DNA of 64,000 nucleotides from Anderseniella sp963700735 (GCA_963700735.1 CAVOYR010000002.1:124001-188000); one strand, 5' to 3'; shown: positions 43,103 through 52,344, counted from the first letter of the stretch. Translations and numbers: made by a program. The notes: generated by a model from the letters alone, not told the origin.

Positions 43103-44945
43103 TTACTCCGCGGCGATGGCGGCGGCTTCAGGCAGGCTGGCGAACGTGCCAGCAGCCGTGCCGGCGATTTCGCCGATCTGGCCGGTTTCAAACAGTGCCC
43201 TTGCCCCAGCCCGCGACAGCTTGCCGGACGAGGTGAACGGCAGGCTCTTCGGTGCCACCATGACCACGTCGGCATCAATGCCGATGGAGCGGGAAATCTG
43301 CGCCGACACCTGCCTGCGCAGCAGTTCGATGGACGCATCGTCACGCAGGCGGCACTGCACCAGCACCGTCACCCGGTCACCGCCGTTGGCACCTTCCACG
43401 GCAAACGCTGCCACGTCGCCATCACGCACCTGGTCAACGCGTTCCACGGCCCACTCGATATCCTGCGGCCAGATGTTGCGGCCATTGTGCAGGATCATGT
43501 CCTTGGCGCGACCGGTGATGACGATCTCGCCGTCCACCCAGTAGCCCATGTCGCCGGTATCCATGAAACCGTCTGCCCGCATGATCGCTGCGGTGGCGTC
43601 GGCATTGCGGTAATAGCCCGACATCAGGCTGGGACCGGAAATCTCGATGCGGCCGATGCGGCGGTCGCCAAGCGCTTCGCCGGCAGCACCAACGACGCGC
43701 ATGCGGTGACCCGGCAGCGGCTTGCCGCACACCACGAAGTGGCGAACCTTGTCGTCGCAGGTGTCGGTGCTGGCAATCGCCTCACCCTGGTTCTTCATGG
43801 CGGCGCGGTCGATCACGTCGACGCGAATTTCTGCGGTCGTGTCGGCGAAGGATACGCCCAGCGTTGCCTCGGCCATGCCATAGCTTGGCAGGAAGGCCGA
43901 CGGCTTGAAGCCTGCAACAGACAATGTCTCGGCGAACAGCTTGAGCACGTCGGCGCGCACCATGTCGCCACCGATGCCGGCCACCCGCCACTGGTCAAGC
44001 TTGAGCGAGGCGGCCTCGCCATTGACGCGCCGGGCAGCAAGATCGAAGCCGAACGACGGCCCGTAGGCCACCGTGCACTGGTTGTCCGACATGAGCTTGA
44101 GCCACAGCGCCGGGCGCCGGGCGAAGGCAGGCGTGGACAGGTAATCGATGGAGACCTGCCCCATCATCGGCGACAGGCAGAAGCCCACCAGGCCCATGTC
44201 ATGGTAGAGCGGCAGCCACGAGAAGGCGCGGTCGGTCGGGGTGATCTTCAGGCCATGACGCAGGATGGCCATGGTGTTGGCACACACGGCCTTCTGCGAA
44301 ATCAGCACGCCCTTGGGGTTGGAGGTCGAGCCGGACGAGTACTGGATGTAGGACACATCATTGGGGCCGAACGGGGCAAGCTTCGCACCGGAGCTGTCGA
44401 ACTCTGCCAGCTGGGCATGGGTCCAGACCTTGCGGACACGGGCGCGCTGGGCCGCTTCGCGGACCAGCTGTTCGAGGTCAGGGGTGGTAACGACAGCCGT
44501 CGCGTGGGCGCTTTCCAGCATGCCCGCCACGCGGCTCACATAGGCGTCGTGGCCGCCGATGTACATGGAGTAAGGCAGCGGGCACGGAATGACGCCCGCA
44601 TACTGGCACCCGAAGAACACGGTCATGAAGTCGGCACCGGTCTCGGCAACGATTGCGACCCGGTCGCCCGGCTTGACGCCTGCATTGACCAGCCGGTGCG
44701 CCACGTCGATGGCGCGCTTGCGCAAGGCGCGGTAGCTCAGGCTTTCGTCAAGCTGGCCGCGGGGGCCGTAGAAGTTCATGCCGGTGCGGCCCTGCGCAGC
44801 ATAGTCGAGGCCTTCGCACAGGGTGGTGAATGCCACCCAGCCGCTGCACAAGTTCGGTGTTGATGGTTGGCGTCAGCTGTGGCCCGGCCACGCGTGTATC
44901 CGCGCCGGCACCGGTTCCGATTTCGCTTGTGGTTTCTACCCGCAC
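43103..44945 (-). pseudogene. Fatty acyl-AMP/acyl-ACP ligase (FAAL-like), frame broken by one inserted base near 44831
   Basis: An acyl-activating enzyme that adenylates a fatty acid and transfers it to the neighbouring ACP. The AMP motif YSSGSTSNPKG, the FAAL-typical SYGMAEATLG, and the YWVDGEIVITGRAKDMI hinge are present. The long frame, from 44851, has only a TTG start. Upstream, in the next frame, a GTG at 44945 with AGGGG about 7 bases before gives MRVETTSEIGTGAGADTR and then TPTINTELVQRLGG. Removal of one base at about 44831 joins this to FTTLCEGLDYAAQGRTG, the family start, so the extended reading is preferred. If the insertion is an assembly error the gene is intact at about 613 residues. 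It heads the spt arm. Confidence 0.7.
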
Positions 44946-45291
44946 AACGCTACCCCTGCAGTTGTCATGTACCCGCTTTTGCGAACCTCGTTCACTGCTG
45001 ATTGCCTGCAGCCCTTGCCCACTGCTGGCTCTCACCCCTGAATGACCGGGTTGCCTTGCCCGATTTCTAACAGAAATGGCACACCACGCAGAAATCACTT
45101 GATGTTTCACAATGTAACTCGCTGACCACGCGATTTTACCTAAGCAACTGATTCGGTTGGGGAAAAAATCTGGCGCCGTGTAACAGTGCATGCGTCAATG
45201 CCCGCGTCGCGGTGGATCAGGGCTGAAAGCGCTCGCAACTGGCCGGTCACGGTCCGGTCACACTCGAATCAGCACGCAGATGCCCGCGCGG
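44946..45291. other. Intergenic region upstream of the acyl-ACP ligase
   Basis: About 345 bases. The part at 45060-45180 is visibly AT-richer than its surroundings (runs such as GGGGAAAAAATC), the likely promoter region of the minus-strand sphingolipid arm. A short direct repeat CCGGTCAC occurs twice at 45242-45262. No open frame resembles a gene. Confidence 0.5.
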
Positions 45292-45852
45292 TCAGAAGTT
45301 GACAGTGCCCAGCATCACTGCCGCGACGAGCAGCGACAGCACCCCGAAAATGAAGCCGGTCAGCCAGATGATGATGACCTGTGGCCACGACCGGGCCAGC
45401 CCATTTCCGGATGCTTCGGCGGCCCTGTCAGCTTCCACCTTGCGGTGGGCGGCATGGTGTCGGATGGCGCTGACCATGGCCGGCAGTTCACGGCCTTCCG
45501 CCACGGTTTCGTGCCCGTCCGTGACTTGCCGCACCAGCCGGTAGGTACGGGGGTCGGGCTGCATCTCGACATAGGAGATCGTGTCAAGCCATAGCCGGGG
45601 CGGAAATCCGGTCTCGAGCTTGACCTGCAATCGCGCCGCGAAGTCAGGCTCACGGTCGAGCTTGCGCCGCAATTCGCTGTCCAGCGCAGCCAGCCGCAGG
45701 GTCTGCGCATCGCGAATGTCGACCAGCGCATCGAAGTGCGCTGCCTGTGCCAGCCTCGCGCGCCGCACATCCCGGTCAAGTGCACTCAGGCCGCCCGAGC
45801 CGGTAGATGCGGGTTCACCGCTGATGTCAGGCGGGGGATAACTCAACGCCAC
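45292..45852 (-). CDS. Hypothetical protein with C-terminal membrane anchor
   Basis: A 186-residue protein, family not recognised. The N-terminal 30 residues are Pro/Ser/Gly-rich, the middle is helical and charged (DRDVRRARLAQAAHFDALVDIRDAQTLRLAALDSELRRKL), followed by a conserved-looking block YVEMQPDPRTYRLVRQVTDGHETVAEG near residues 100-126. A single strong membrane segment lies at the very end (about 161-182, VIIIWLTGFIFGVLSLLVAAV), so it is probably tail-anchored in the inner membrane. The start is uncertain: GTG 45852 is the best candidate, since no ATG fits. It lies downstream of the locus, in the same strand as the sphingolipid genes but separated by 346 bases. Confidence 0.6.
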   Translation of the reverse strand: MALSYPPPDISGEPASTGSGGLSALDRDVRRARLAQAAHFDALVDIRDAQTLRLAALDSELRRKLDREPDFAARLQVKLETGFPPRLWLDTISYVEMQPDPRTYRLVRQVTDGHETVAEGRELPAMVSAIRHHAAHRKVEADRAAEASGNGLARSWPQVIIIWLTGFIFGVLSLLVAAVMLGTVNF

Positions 45853-46182
45853 AACCCTTTTCGCAACACCTGCAACACACAAAATCTCCGGACAGGCACA
45901 AGGTACCGCTTGTGCCGCAATGACACACCCGGTCAAAACAATCTTAATATGCCGTGTTCATCAATGCATCTGCCATGCCAGCGAATGTGCAAATCCCGCG
46001 AACGGCAAATGGCAAATGCATCGTCCATACACGCATGACGGGAATATCTGTACTCGTCCAAAATCAGCGCGGACTCGTGCTGACGCTGCCTTTACGTAAT
46101 TATCGATCCCGCTGGCACGAACGGGGGTGAGCGGTCGGCCAGCACGTGCTTCTCCATCAGATGCACTTGGAACGGCGAAAAC
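45853..46182. other. Divergent intergenic region
   Basis: 330 bases between divergently transcribed genes, AT-rich around 45940-46110 (for example AACAATCTTAATATG), so probably holding promoters. Several short AAATGGCAAATGC-like repeats at 46008-46020 are seen. No ORF of convincing quality. Confidence 0.5.
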
Positions 46183-46944
46183 ATGACCGCTGCAAAGATT
46201 TGTGGTGGGCGAGCCCTGCTGGCTTGTGCCCTGCTGAGCCTGCCGCTTGCGCTGTGTCCGGCGCCGGCAGCGGCCGGCGAAATGTATCTGTCTGCCGGCG
46301 GCGGCGGCGGACTGGACGACGCCTGGAGCTGGCAGACGCTGTCCTGGACACCATTTTCCGGGTTTTCAGAGACCGGGCCGATCGTGCGCGGCAGCATTCG
46401 CACCGACGCCAAGACCTATGTCACCGACCTGCCCGGCCAGCAGGATGTCCGCGTCTGGGCCAACGGCATTGGCCTTGACGGTGAAGCCGGCTGGCAGATT
46501 GCGGGCGAATGGGGTCAGGTTGCAGCACTGGGCGGCATCGCCTGGCGTGACTACATGCTGTCACCCGATGACCCGAACTCCAGCCTTGGATCCAACACCA
46601 TCAATGCACGCGCCACCCTGCAGGGCCACCTGGCCGGGGACGAGACCTGGGGCGGCTTCGGCTATGCCGAATATGTCAGCGGCGTCAACGAGTGGTATGC
46701 CGAGATCAAGCCCTACTACACGCTGGACAATGCAGTGCGCATCGGCCCTGAACTGGCACTGAGCGGTGGCGAGGATTACCTGCACCTGCGCACCGGCGTC
46801 TTTGCGCTCGGCTGGGAGTTCAACCTGCCATGGGTCGGACGGTTCTGGGCTGGCGGCTCGGCGGGTGCGCTGTGGGATACCGGCGGATTCGGCGTCGAGC
46901 CCTATGGAACACTGCACATAACCCGCAAGATCAACGGTTTCTGA
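46183..46944 (+). CDS. Outer-membrane beta-barrel-like protein, BcsS-related
   Basis: A 253-residue exported protein with a signal peptide (residues 1-31, ending PAPAAAG). The mature part alternates polar and aromatic residues as in outer-membrane barrels: MYLSAGGGGGLDDAWSWQTLSWTPFSG, GFGYAEYVSGVNEWYAEIKPYYTLD, LRTGVFALGWEFNLPWVGRFWAGGSAGA, and a terminal strand ending in Phe, the usual barrel end signal. The pattern resembles the BcsS family of cellulose biosynthesis-associated proteins of alphaproteobacteria, but no bcs genes are near. The stop overlaps the 3' end of the fatty acid hydroxylase gene by 14 bases, tail to tail. Confidence 0.65.
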   Translation: MTAAKICGGRALLACALLSLPLALCPAPAAAGEMYLSAGGGGGLDDAWSWQTLSWTPFSGFSETGPIVRGSIRTDAKTYVTDLPGQQDVRVWANGIGLDGEAGWQIAGEWGQVAALGGIAWRDYMLSPDDPNSSLGSNTINARATLQGHLAGDETWGGFGYAEYVSGVNEWYAEIKPYYTLDNAVRIGPELALSGGEDYLHLRTGVFALGWEFNLPWVGRFWAGGSAGALWDTGGFGVEPYGTLHITRKINGF

Positions 46945-47707
46945 ACGGCCGGGTCAGCAGCGCGAGCAGTTTCTCGTCATGGCGGCGCTCGACCCCGATG
47001 GGCATTTCATTCCAGCGCCTCGTGGCGGACCGGCTGGCAAACAGCAGGTCCCAGATCGACAGGATGTTGGCGTAGTTGGAGTCTGTATCGGCGCGGATCG
47101 CGTGGTGATGCACCCAGTGGATCGATGGGGTGACCACCACCTTCGACAGCGGCTTTTCCAGCCACGCCGGCAGCGCAATGTTGGAGTGATGGAACAGCGC
47201 CATGCTCAGCACGAAGGTTTCGAACACGATGACCGACGTGAGCGGTATGTCCATCAGCCAGATCACCACTGCGCGCACCACCGCCGACAGCATCACCTCG
47301 CCAAAATGGAACCGGAAGGCGGAGCTTGCATCGAGGAATTCATCAAGGTGATGCACCTCGTGAAACCGCCACAGGAACGGTATTTCGTGGTTGGCCCGGT
47401 GCCACCAGTAGATCCAGAAATCGAGGATCAGCAGGTCGATCAGCAGCCCTTGCCAGCCTGACAGCCAGTCCGGCCGCCAGCCCAGCGCGTGGGTCGAGGC
47501 AAGGGCAGACAGCGGTATGACCACCAGCGGCGACAGCCCGGCGCTGATAAGCAGCAGGCTGGCGTTCTTGAGTACCCGCCAGGTCTTGTCCGCCATGGTG
47601 CGAAGCCCGGCAGCAGCCAGCGGCCGGGCCTGCGGGAAAAGCCGTTCCAGCACCATCACGGTGATGATCACCGCGCCCAGAATCATGGCTTTTAACTGAA
47701 TATCCAT
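46931..47707 (-). CDS. Sterol desaturase/fatty acid hydroxylase superfamily protein
   Basis: A 258-residue membrane diiron enzyme. The histidine clusters are intact: WWHRANHE (about residues 106-113), HEVHHLDEFLD (about 120-130), HHSN (near 176) and HWVHHH (near 200). Four hydrophobic segments are visible (about 3-20, 43-65, 85-105, 137-160). The superfamily hydroxylates or desaturates lipids; sphingolipid and fatty acid hydroxylases belong here. It lies about 2 kb from the end of the sphingolipid arm on the same strand, so hydroxylation of a ceramide is one possibility, but nothing in the sequence settles the substrate. I chose the ATG at 47707. Confidence 0.85.
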   Translation of the reverse strand: MDIQLKAMILGAVIITVMVLERLFPQARPLAAAGLRTMADKTWRVLKNASLLLISAGLSPLVVIPLSALASTHALGWRPDWLSGWQGLLIDLLILDFWIYWWHRANHEIPFLWRFHEVHHLDEFLDASSAFRFHFGEVMLSAVVRAVVIWLMDIPLTSVIVFETFVLSMALFHHSNIALPAWLEKPLSKVVVTPSIHWVHHHAIRADTDSNYANILSIWDLLFASRSATRRWNEMPIGVERRHDEKLLALLTRPFRNR

Positions 47708-47772
47708 GTGCTTCTTGTATCGCGAACCAACGCTCAATCCAAACTGACATGCACGTGATTAAAGCACCGGAT

Positions 47773-48843
47773 TCACGCATCGTCCGGCCGCTTGCGGCCG
47801 CCGCGCACCAGCGGCCACAGCACCGGCATGGCCAGCGCGATCATCACGTACCGCGCGATCTGGTGCGAGCCGACATAGGCCGGGTCCAGGTTGAGGGCGA
47901 ACGACATGATGGTCATCGCCTCCAGCCCGCCCGGCGCAAACGCCAGCATGGCATGGGCGAAGGGAATGCCGAGGGTGGTGGACACGATCGCAGCACCAGC
48001 GAGGCTGATCAGCAGGCCAACGGCAAGCCCTGCCAGCGCTGCACCGCTCATCGAAATGAGGTCGGCCGGCTTCACCCCGGCAAACCGCATGCCGATCATG
48101 GTGCCAAGAAACACGAACCCCGGCAGCAGCAGCCAGTTGGGCAACACCCCGTGCACCACGCCTGTGAGGTGCATGATGCCGCTCGCCAGCGCCGGACCGA
48201 GCATCAGCCCTGCCGGCACTTTCAGCTTTTCGAACACGAACCCTGCCACCAGCCCGGCACCCAGCACCATGACCACGTCTCGCAATGAACCTTCCGGCGG
48301 CAGCGGCGCTGAAACGGCGTCACCGGCGAACCCGCTGATCAGCGACGGCAGCACTGCAACCAGTGCAAACAGCCGGATGATCTGGACGACGGAAACCTTG
48401 GCAAGGTCGGCGCGGGTGTCTGCCGCCATCGCCAGTGCCAGTGACAACGCGCCCGGCATGATGGCGAAGAAACTGGTGGCCCGGTTCCAGCCAAAGCCGC
48501 GCTCGTAGAGCAGGACACCGGCAACAACCACCACGGCCATGGTCGCGGCCAGCATCGCAACGCTGGCAGGCCAGCGCGCCAGCGTTTCGATCGTTTCAGG
48601 TGTGACCGCCCCGCCGATCTGCAACCCCAGCAGGATGAACACCACGCGCGTTATCGACTTGGGCATGACGGTGCGGATGGTGCCGGCAAGGGCCGCGCCA
48701 GCAACTGCCACCATGGCTCCTGCCAGCCATGGGGCGGGCAGTCCGAACCAGGCAAACACCGCACCCCCTGCCGCACCGATGACCAGCGCGGCCACCACCT
48801 GTTGCACCTGTTGGCGGTTGAAGCCGGGCATCGCTCTGCTCAT
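47773..48843 (-). CDS. AbrB family membrane protein
   Basis: A 356-residue integral membrane protein of the AbrB/ammonia monooxygenase-like family (PF05145), not to be confused with the DNA-binding AbrB. Two similar halves each contain several hydrophobic segments, around the conserved LGLQIGGAVTPETI and APGGLEAMTIMSFALNLDPAYV motifs. Function is unclear; members are putative regulators or transporters. The ATG is inside the stop of the CaiB gene (four-base overlap), so it is probably cotranscribed with the catabolic operon upstream and may transport a substrate or product. No DNA-binding segment is seen. Confidence 0.83.
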   Translation of the reverse strand: MSRAMPGFNRQQVQQVVAALVIGAAGGAVFAWFGLPAPWLAGAMVAVAGAALAGTIRTVMPKSITRVVFILLGLQIGGAVTPETIETLARWPASVAMLAATMAVVVVAGVLLYERGFGWNRATSFFAIMPGALSLALAMAADTRADLAKVSVVQIIRLFALVAVLPSLISGFAGDAVSAPLPPEGSLRDVVMVLGAGLVAGFVFEKLKVPAGLMLGPALASGIMHLTGVVHGVLPNWLLLPGFVFLGTMIGMRFAGVKPADLISMSGAALAGLAVGLLISLAGAAIVSTTLGIPFAHAMLAFAPGGLEAMTIMSFALNLDPAYVGSHQIARYVMIALAMPVLWPLVRGGRKRPDDA

Positions 48844-50000
48844 GCCTTGTAGCGCCCGAGCACGTCATCGGTGTGCTCGCCCAGCGCCGGGCTGGCGCGT
48901 TCAAGCTTCAATGTGCTTTCGGAAAAACTGATCGGCGTGCGCACGCTGGGCACGAGCACGCCATCACCGGCAGGCACGTCCACGCGCAAGCCGCGATGAA
49001 GTATCTGCGGATCGTTGAAGGTGTCCTCGACTGTATTGATCGGACCGGCCGGCACGAACACCTTGTCGAAAGCGTCAAGCATCTCGTCCCGCTTGCGCAC
49101 GGATGTTTTGGCCGCAATCATCGCAGCCAGTTCGTCACGGTTCTTCACCCGGTCCGAGTTGGTCGCAAACCGCGCGTCATCAATCAGGTCTTCCAGCCCC
49201 AGCACCTGGCACATCTTGGCCCACTGGCCTTGCGAGCCTGTTGCAATGATCAGGTGGCCATCGCTGCAGGGAAACACCTGGTACGGCACGATGTTGGGGT
49301 GGGCGTTGCCCATGCGGCGCGGCGGCGTGCCGGAGACGAGATAGTTCAGGGCCTGGTTGGCTAAGACGGCGGTCATGCAGTCGAACAGCGCCACGTCCAC
49401 CTGCTGGCCCTTGCCGGTCTGCTCGCGCACCTTCAGCGCCGCCTGGATTCCGATCACGCCATACAGGCCGGTGAAGATGTCGGCAAAGGCCACGCCGATC
49501 TTCTGCGGCTCGCCATCAGGATCGCCGGTCAGGTCCATGATGCCGGACAGGCCCTGGATCATGAAATCGTAACCGGCCTTGTGCGCATAGGGACCGGTCT
49601 GGCCGAACCCGGTCAGCGACAGGTAGATCAGCCGGGGGTTGAGCTTGCTGAGCGACTCGTAGTCGAGGCCATGCTTTGCCAGCCCGCCCACCTTGAAGTT
49701 CTCGATGAATATGTCCGCATCGGCCACCATCTTCAAAATGATGTCGCGGCCTTCCTCGGTCTGGAAATCGATGACGACGGACTTCTTGCCGCGATTGGCG
49801 GAATGAAAGTATGCCGCATCGCCGGCTGAGCCATCGGCACGCGCCACGAAGGGCGGTCCCCAGTTGCGGGTAAAGTCGCCCTCGGGACTTTCGATCTTGA
49901 TCACGTCGGCGCCAAGGTCGCTCAGCGTCTGGCCGATCCATGGCCCGGCGAGGATGCGGGCAAGCTCGATGACTTTCAGGCCCTCAAGTGGTGCGGTCAT
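48840..50000 (-). CDS. CaiB/BaiF family CoA-transferase
   Basis: A 386-residue family III CoA transferase, which moves CoA from one acid to another, as formyl-CoA transferase and L-carnitine CoA-transferase do. The opening LEGLKVIELARILAGPWIGQTLSDLGADVIKIESPEGDFTR is typical; the middle has the family's HKAGYDFMIQGLSGIMDLTGDPDG segment and NPDG-like loops. The C-terminus ends in LGEHTDDVL. It lies 15 bases after the sulfatase gene and overlaps the next gene by four bases. In a cluster with an MttB-like enzyme, activation of a carnitine-like or betaine acid is plausible. No acyl-CoA dehydrogenase or hydratase is nearby. Confidence 0.9.
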   Translation of the reverse strand: MTAPLEGLKVIELARILAGPWIGQTLSDLGADVIKIESPEGDFTRNWGPPFVARADGSAGDAAYFHSANRGKKSVVIDFQTEEGRDIILKMVADADIFIENFKVGGLAKHGLDYESLSKLNPRLIYLSLTGFGQTGPYAHKAGYDFMIQGLSGIMDLTGDPDGEPQKIGVAFADIFTGLYGVIGIQAALKVREQTGKGQQVDVALFDCMTAVLANQALNYLVSGTPPRRMGNAHPNIVPYQVFPCSDGHLIIATGSQGQWAKMCQVLGLEDLIDDARFATNSDRVKNRDELAAMIAAKTSVRKRDEMLDAFDKVFVPAGPINTVEDTFNDPQILHRGLRVDVPAGDGVLVPSVRTPISFSESTLKLERASPALGEHTDDVLGRYKA

Positions 50001-50015
50001 TCCAGTGTCCTTCCC

Positions 50016-51446
50016 TCAGCCAACGGGCGTGTAACCGAACCGCTGCAGGCCTGCGATCGCCTCAGGCCCGCCCAGTTGCGCGATCAGCTCGCGCTGGTCT
50101 GCAAATGCCTGCGCATTGATGGCTTCAGGGTCTAGCACATGGCCAAGCAGGGTGCGAAGCCTGTCACGTTCACGCTCGTGCATGGATGATCTGCCCAGAT
50201 CGCGCAACTCGCAGCGGTCTTCCGCCAGATTGAAAAGCTGGGCCGCTTCATGGCCGGCATAGTGCACGTATTTCCATTGCCGGAAGCGCAGCATGGTGAT
50301 GCCGCAGGGGCTGCCGCCATCGTGGTATTCGGAAATGATGAAACGGTCCGGCTCCGGCCTGGCGATGAAATCCTGCAGTGGCCGCGATTGCCATGGCTCA
50401 TAAGCCTCGCGCTGGGCCACACCCACCACGCGCTTCACGGTGGCTGCCACATCGGTCAGCGACACAGCCGTTGCATTGACCCCTTCCGGCACGTCACGGC
50501 CCATCAGCAGGAGCGGCACGGCCACCGAGTCCTCGTACATCACAGACTTGGTCCAGAAGCCGTGGCTGCCCAGCATCTCGCCGTGGTCCGACAGGTACAT
50601 CACCGAGGTATCGCGCGCTGCGCCTGAATCCTCCAGCGCCTGCATCACCTTGCCGACGTTTGCATCCATGAAGCTGACAAGGCCGTAATAACCCTTGCGC
50701 GCAATCTCGCGTGAGCCCTCATCGAAATGATCGTCGTAGTTCCAGAACTGCGCCATCTGTTCCAGCACGTCGTGCTCGGGGCGCTGCCGGGGTGGTTCGG
50801 GCAGGCTCTGGCGTTCGTAAAGCCGGTAGAATTCTTCCGGGCACTGGAGCGGATAGTGCGGGCTCACGAACGACACGAACAGCACCCACGGCTTGCGCCG
50901 GAAGCGCTTGGGGTACTTCGCCAGCCACTTGACGGCTTCATCGGTTATGCGGCGGTCATACTCGGTATAGCTGGTCTCGCCCGGGCCGATGTCGCGCGCA
51001 AGCTCAACTGTTTCATCATAGTCCGGCAACGGATCGCGGATCAGCCCCTGCACCCATCCCTGGCCCTCGTTGGCCAGGTACATGGGCTCGATCTCCTCGT
51101 CGAAGCCGTGGTCATCGCCGGCGCGGCCAAAGTGCAGCTTGCCGATGGACACAACCGGATGGCCCGCATCGCGCACCTCGTGTGCCCAGCTTCGATGCTG
51201 GCCGTGATAGGCCTGGGCGGATGACCAGCACCGGGTCTCGTGCACCTGCAACCCGGTGTAAATCGAGGCCCGCGCCGGCACGCAGATCGGCGACGGCGTA
51301 TAGGCGTTGCTGAAGCGCGTGCCGAGCCGGGCAATGGTGTCCAGCGTGGGCGTGCGCACCACGGGGTCGCCATAGCACCGCGTCACGCGCCGGGCATGCT
51401 CGTCGGAGCAGAAGATGACCAGGTTCTGGGGGCGGTCCTGTGACAA
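50016..51446 (-). CDS. Sulfatase family hydrolase
   Basis: A 476-residue type I sulfatase. The formylglycine motif C-x-P-x-R is SPICVPARASIYTG (Cys55), and the metal-binding residues appear in IFCSDEHARR (Asp15), later VMYLSDHGEMLGSHGFWTKSVMYEDSVAVPLL, and the GKLHFGRAGDDHGFD segment. These are the elements of choline-sulfatase-like enzymes. There is no signal peptide, so it is cytoplasmic, which fits choline sulfatase and other intracellular sulfate esterases. It lies 25 bases from the SDR gene and 15 before the CoA transferase. The substrate is probably the same compound handled by the ABC transporter; that is inference. The formylglycine-generating enzyme is not in the window. Confidence 0.9.
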   Translation of the reverse strand: MSQDRPQNLVIFCSDEHARRVTRCYGDPVVRTPTLDTIARLGTRFSNAYTPSPICVPARASIYTGLQVHETRCWSSAQAYHGQHRSWAHEVRDAGHPVVSIGKLHFGRAGDDHGFDEEIEPMYLANEGQGWVQGLIRDPLPDYDETVELARDIGPGETSYTEYDRRITDEAVKWLAKYPKRFRRKPWVLFVSFVSPHYPLQCPEEFYRLYERQSLPEPPRQRPEHDVLEQMAQFWNYDDHFDEGSREIARKGYYGLVSFMDANVGKVMQALEDSGAARDTSVMYLSDHGEMLGSHGFWTKSVMYEDSVAVPLLLMGRDVPEGVNATAVSLTDVAATVKRVVGVAQREAYEPWQSRPLQDFIARPEPDRFIISEYHDGGSPCGITMLRFRQWKYVHYAGHEAAQLFNLAEDRCELRDLGRSSMHERERDRLRTLLGHVLDPEAINAQAFADQRELIAQLGGPEAIAGLQRFGYTPVG

Positions 51447-51470
51447 GCGATTAGCTTTGCCCGGCCTCGA

Positions 51471-52262
51471 TCAGTCCTTGACCGGTACGGTGTAGTTGAG
51501 GCCCAGCCGGCCACCGTCCGGGTAGATGGTCTGGCCGGTGATGTAGCTGGCCATGGGCGAGGCCAGAAACACCGCGATGGTACCGACTTCAGACGGCTCC
51601 CCGGGGCGGCCCATCGGCGTGCGCGACATGATGTTGCGCATCTTCTGGGCATCGCCGGCAACCGACTTGAACATCTCGGTGGCGATGGAGCCCGGGCCGA
51701 TGGCGTTGACACGAATGCCCTCGGGCGCCAGCCGGATGCCGAGTGCCTTGGTCCACTGGTTGATGCCGCCCTTCGACATCACGTAGGACGCAATTTCCGG
51801 AATGACGATTACGGCCTGGCAGGACGACATGTTGACGATGACGCCACGCTGGCCGTTCTCGTCGCGCTCCTGCGTCATCATCTGGCGCGCGGCAAGCTGG
51901 CCCGACAGGAACACGCCCTTCAGGTTGACCGCCAGCACGCGGTCATAGTCGTCTTCCGTCAGTTCAAGCGGGTCGCAGGCATGCACGATGCCGGCATTGG
52001 CCATCATGATGTCGAGGCGGCCATGCATCTTCACGGTCTCGTCGACCAGCGACTGGATGTCTGCCTTCTTCGTGACGTCGCAATGGTGGTACTGCACGTC
52101 GTGGCCTTCACTGCGCAGGGCAGCAGCCGCAGCTTCGCCCTTCTCGTCGGTCACGTCGCTGATGACAACCTTGGCGCCTTGTTCGGCAAATGCGCTGGCG
52201 GACGCAAGTCCCAACCCGCCTGAAGCCCCGGTGACGATAGCGATCTTGTGCTTGAGCAGCAT
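51471..52262 (-). CDS. SDR family oxidoreductase
   Basis: A 263-residue classical short-chain dehydrogenase. The cofactor motif is AIVTGASGGLGLA, the Asp after strand 2 (VVISDVTDE) suggests NAD, NAG is in MMANAG, and the catalytic Ser-Tyr-Lys are in NMSSCQ and ASYVMSKGG. The C-terminal VNAIGPGSIATEM is typical. I chose the ATG at 52262, as the longer frame adds a His/Thr-rich tail. It lies between the MttB-like and sulfatase genes, with 82 and 24 bases. An alcohol or hydroxy acid from the catabolised compound is its probable substrate. Confidence 0.88.
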   Translation of the reverse strand: MLLKHKIAIVTGASGGLGLASASAFAEQGAKVVISDVTDEKGEAAAAALRSEGHDVQYHHCDVTKKADIQSLVDETVKMHGRLDIMMANAGIVHACDPLELTEDDYDRVLAVNLKGVFLSGQLAARQMMTQERDENGQRGVIVNMSSCQAVIVIPEIASYVMSKGGINQWTKALGIRLAPEGIRVNAIGPGSIATEMFKSVAGDAQKMRNIMSRTPMGRPGEPSEVGTIAVFLASPMASYITGQTIYPDGGRLGLNYTVPVKD

Positions 52263-52344
52263 GTGAGGTGTTCCCGTGTGCGTATGATGAGCAATTGCTG
52301 CGCACACTGGGAAAACCCGGCGCGCCGGTCAAGCACTGTCTTGG

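Noticed and set aside
43487..44863. 458-residue plus-strand ORF opposite the acyl-ACP ligase
   Set aside because: Shadow frame of a well-recognised adenylating enzyme.
45242..45262. CCGGTCAC direct repeat
   Set aside because: Only two copies in a GC-rich spacer, with no spacing or symmetry that would suggest a site or array.
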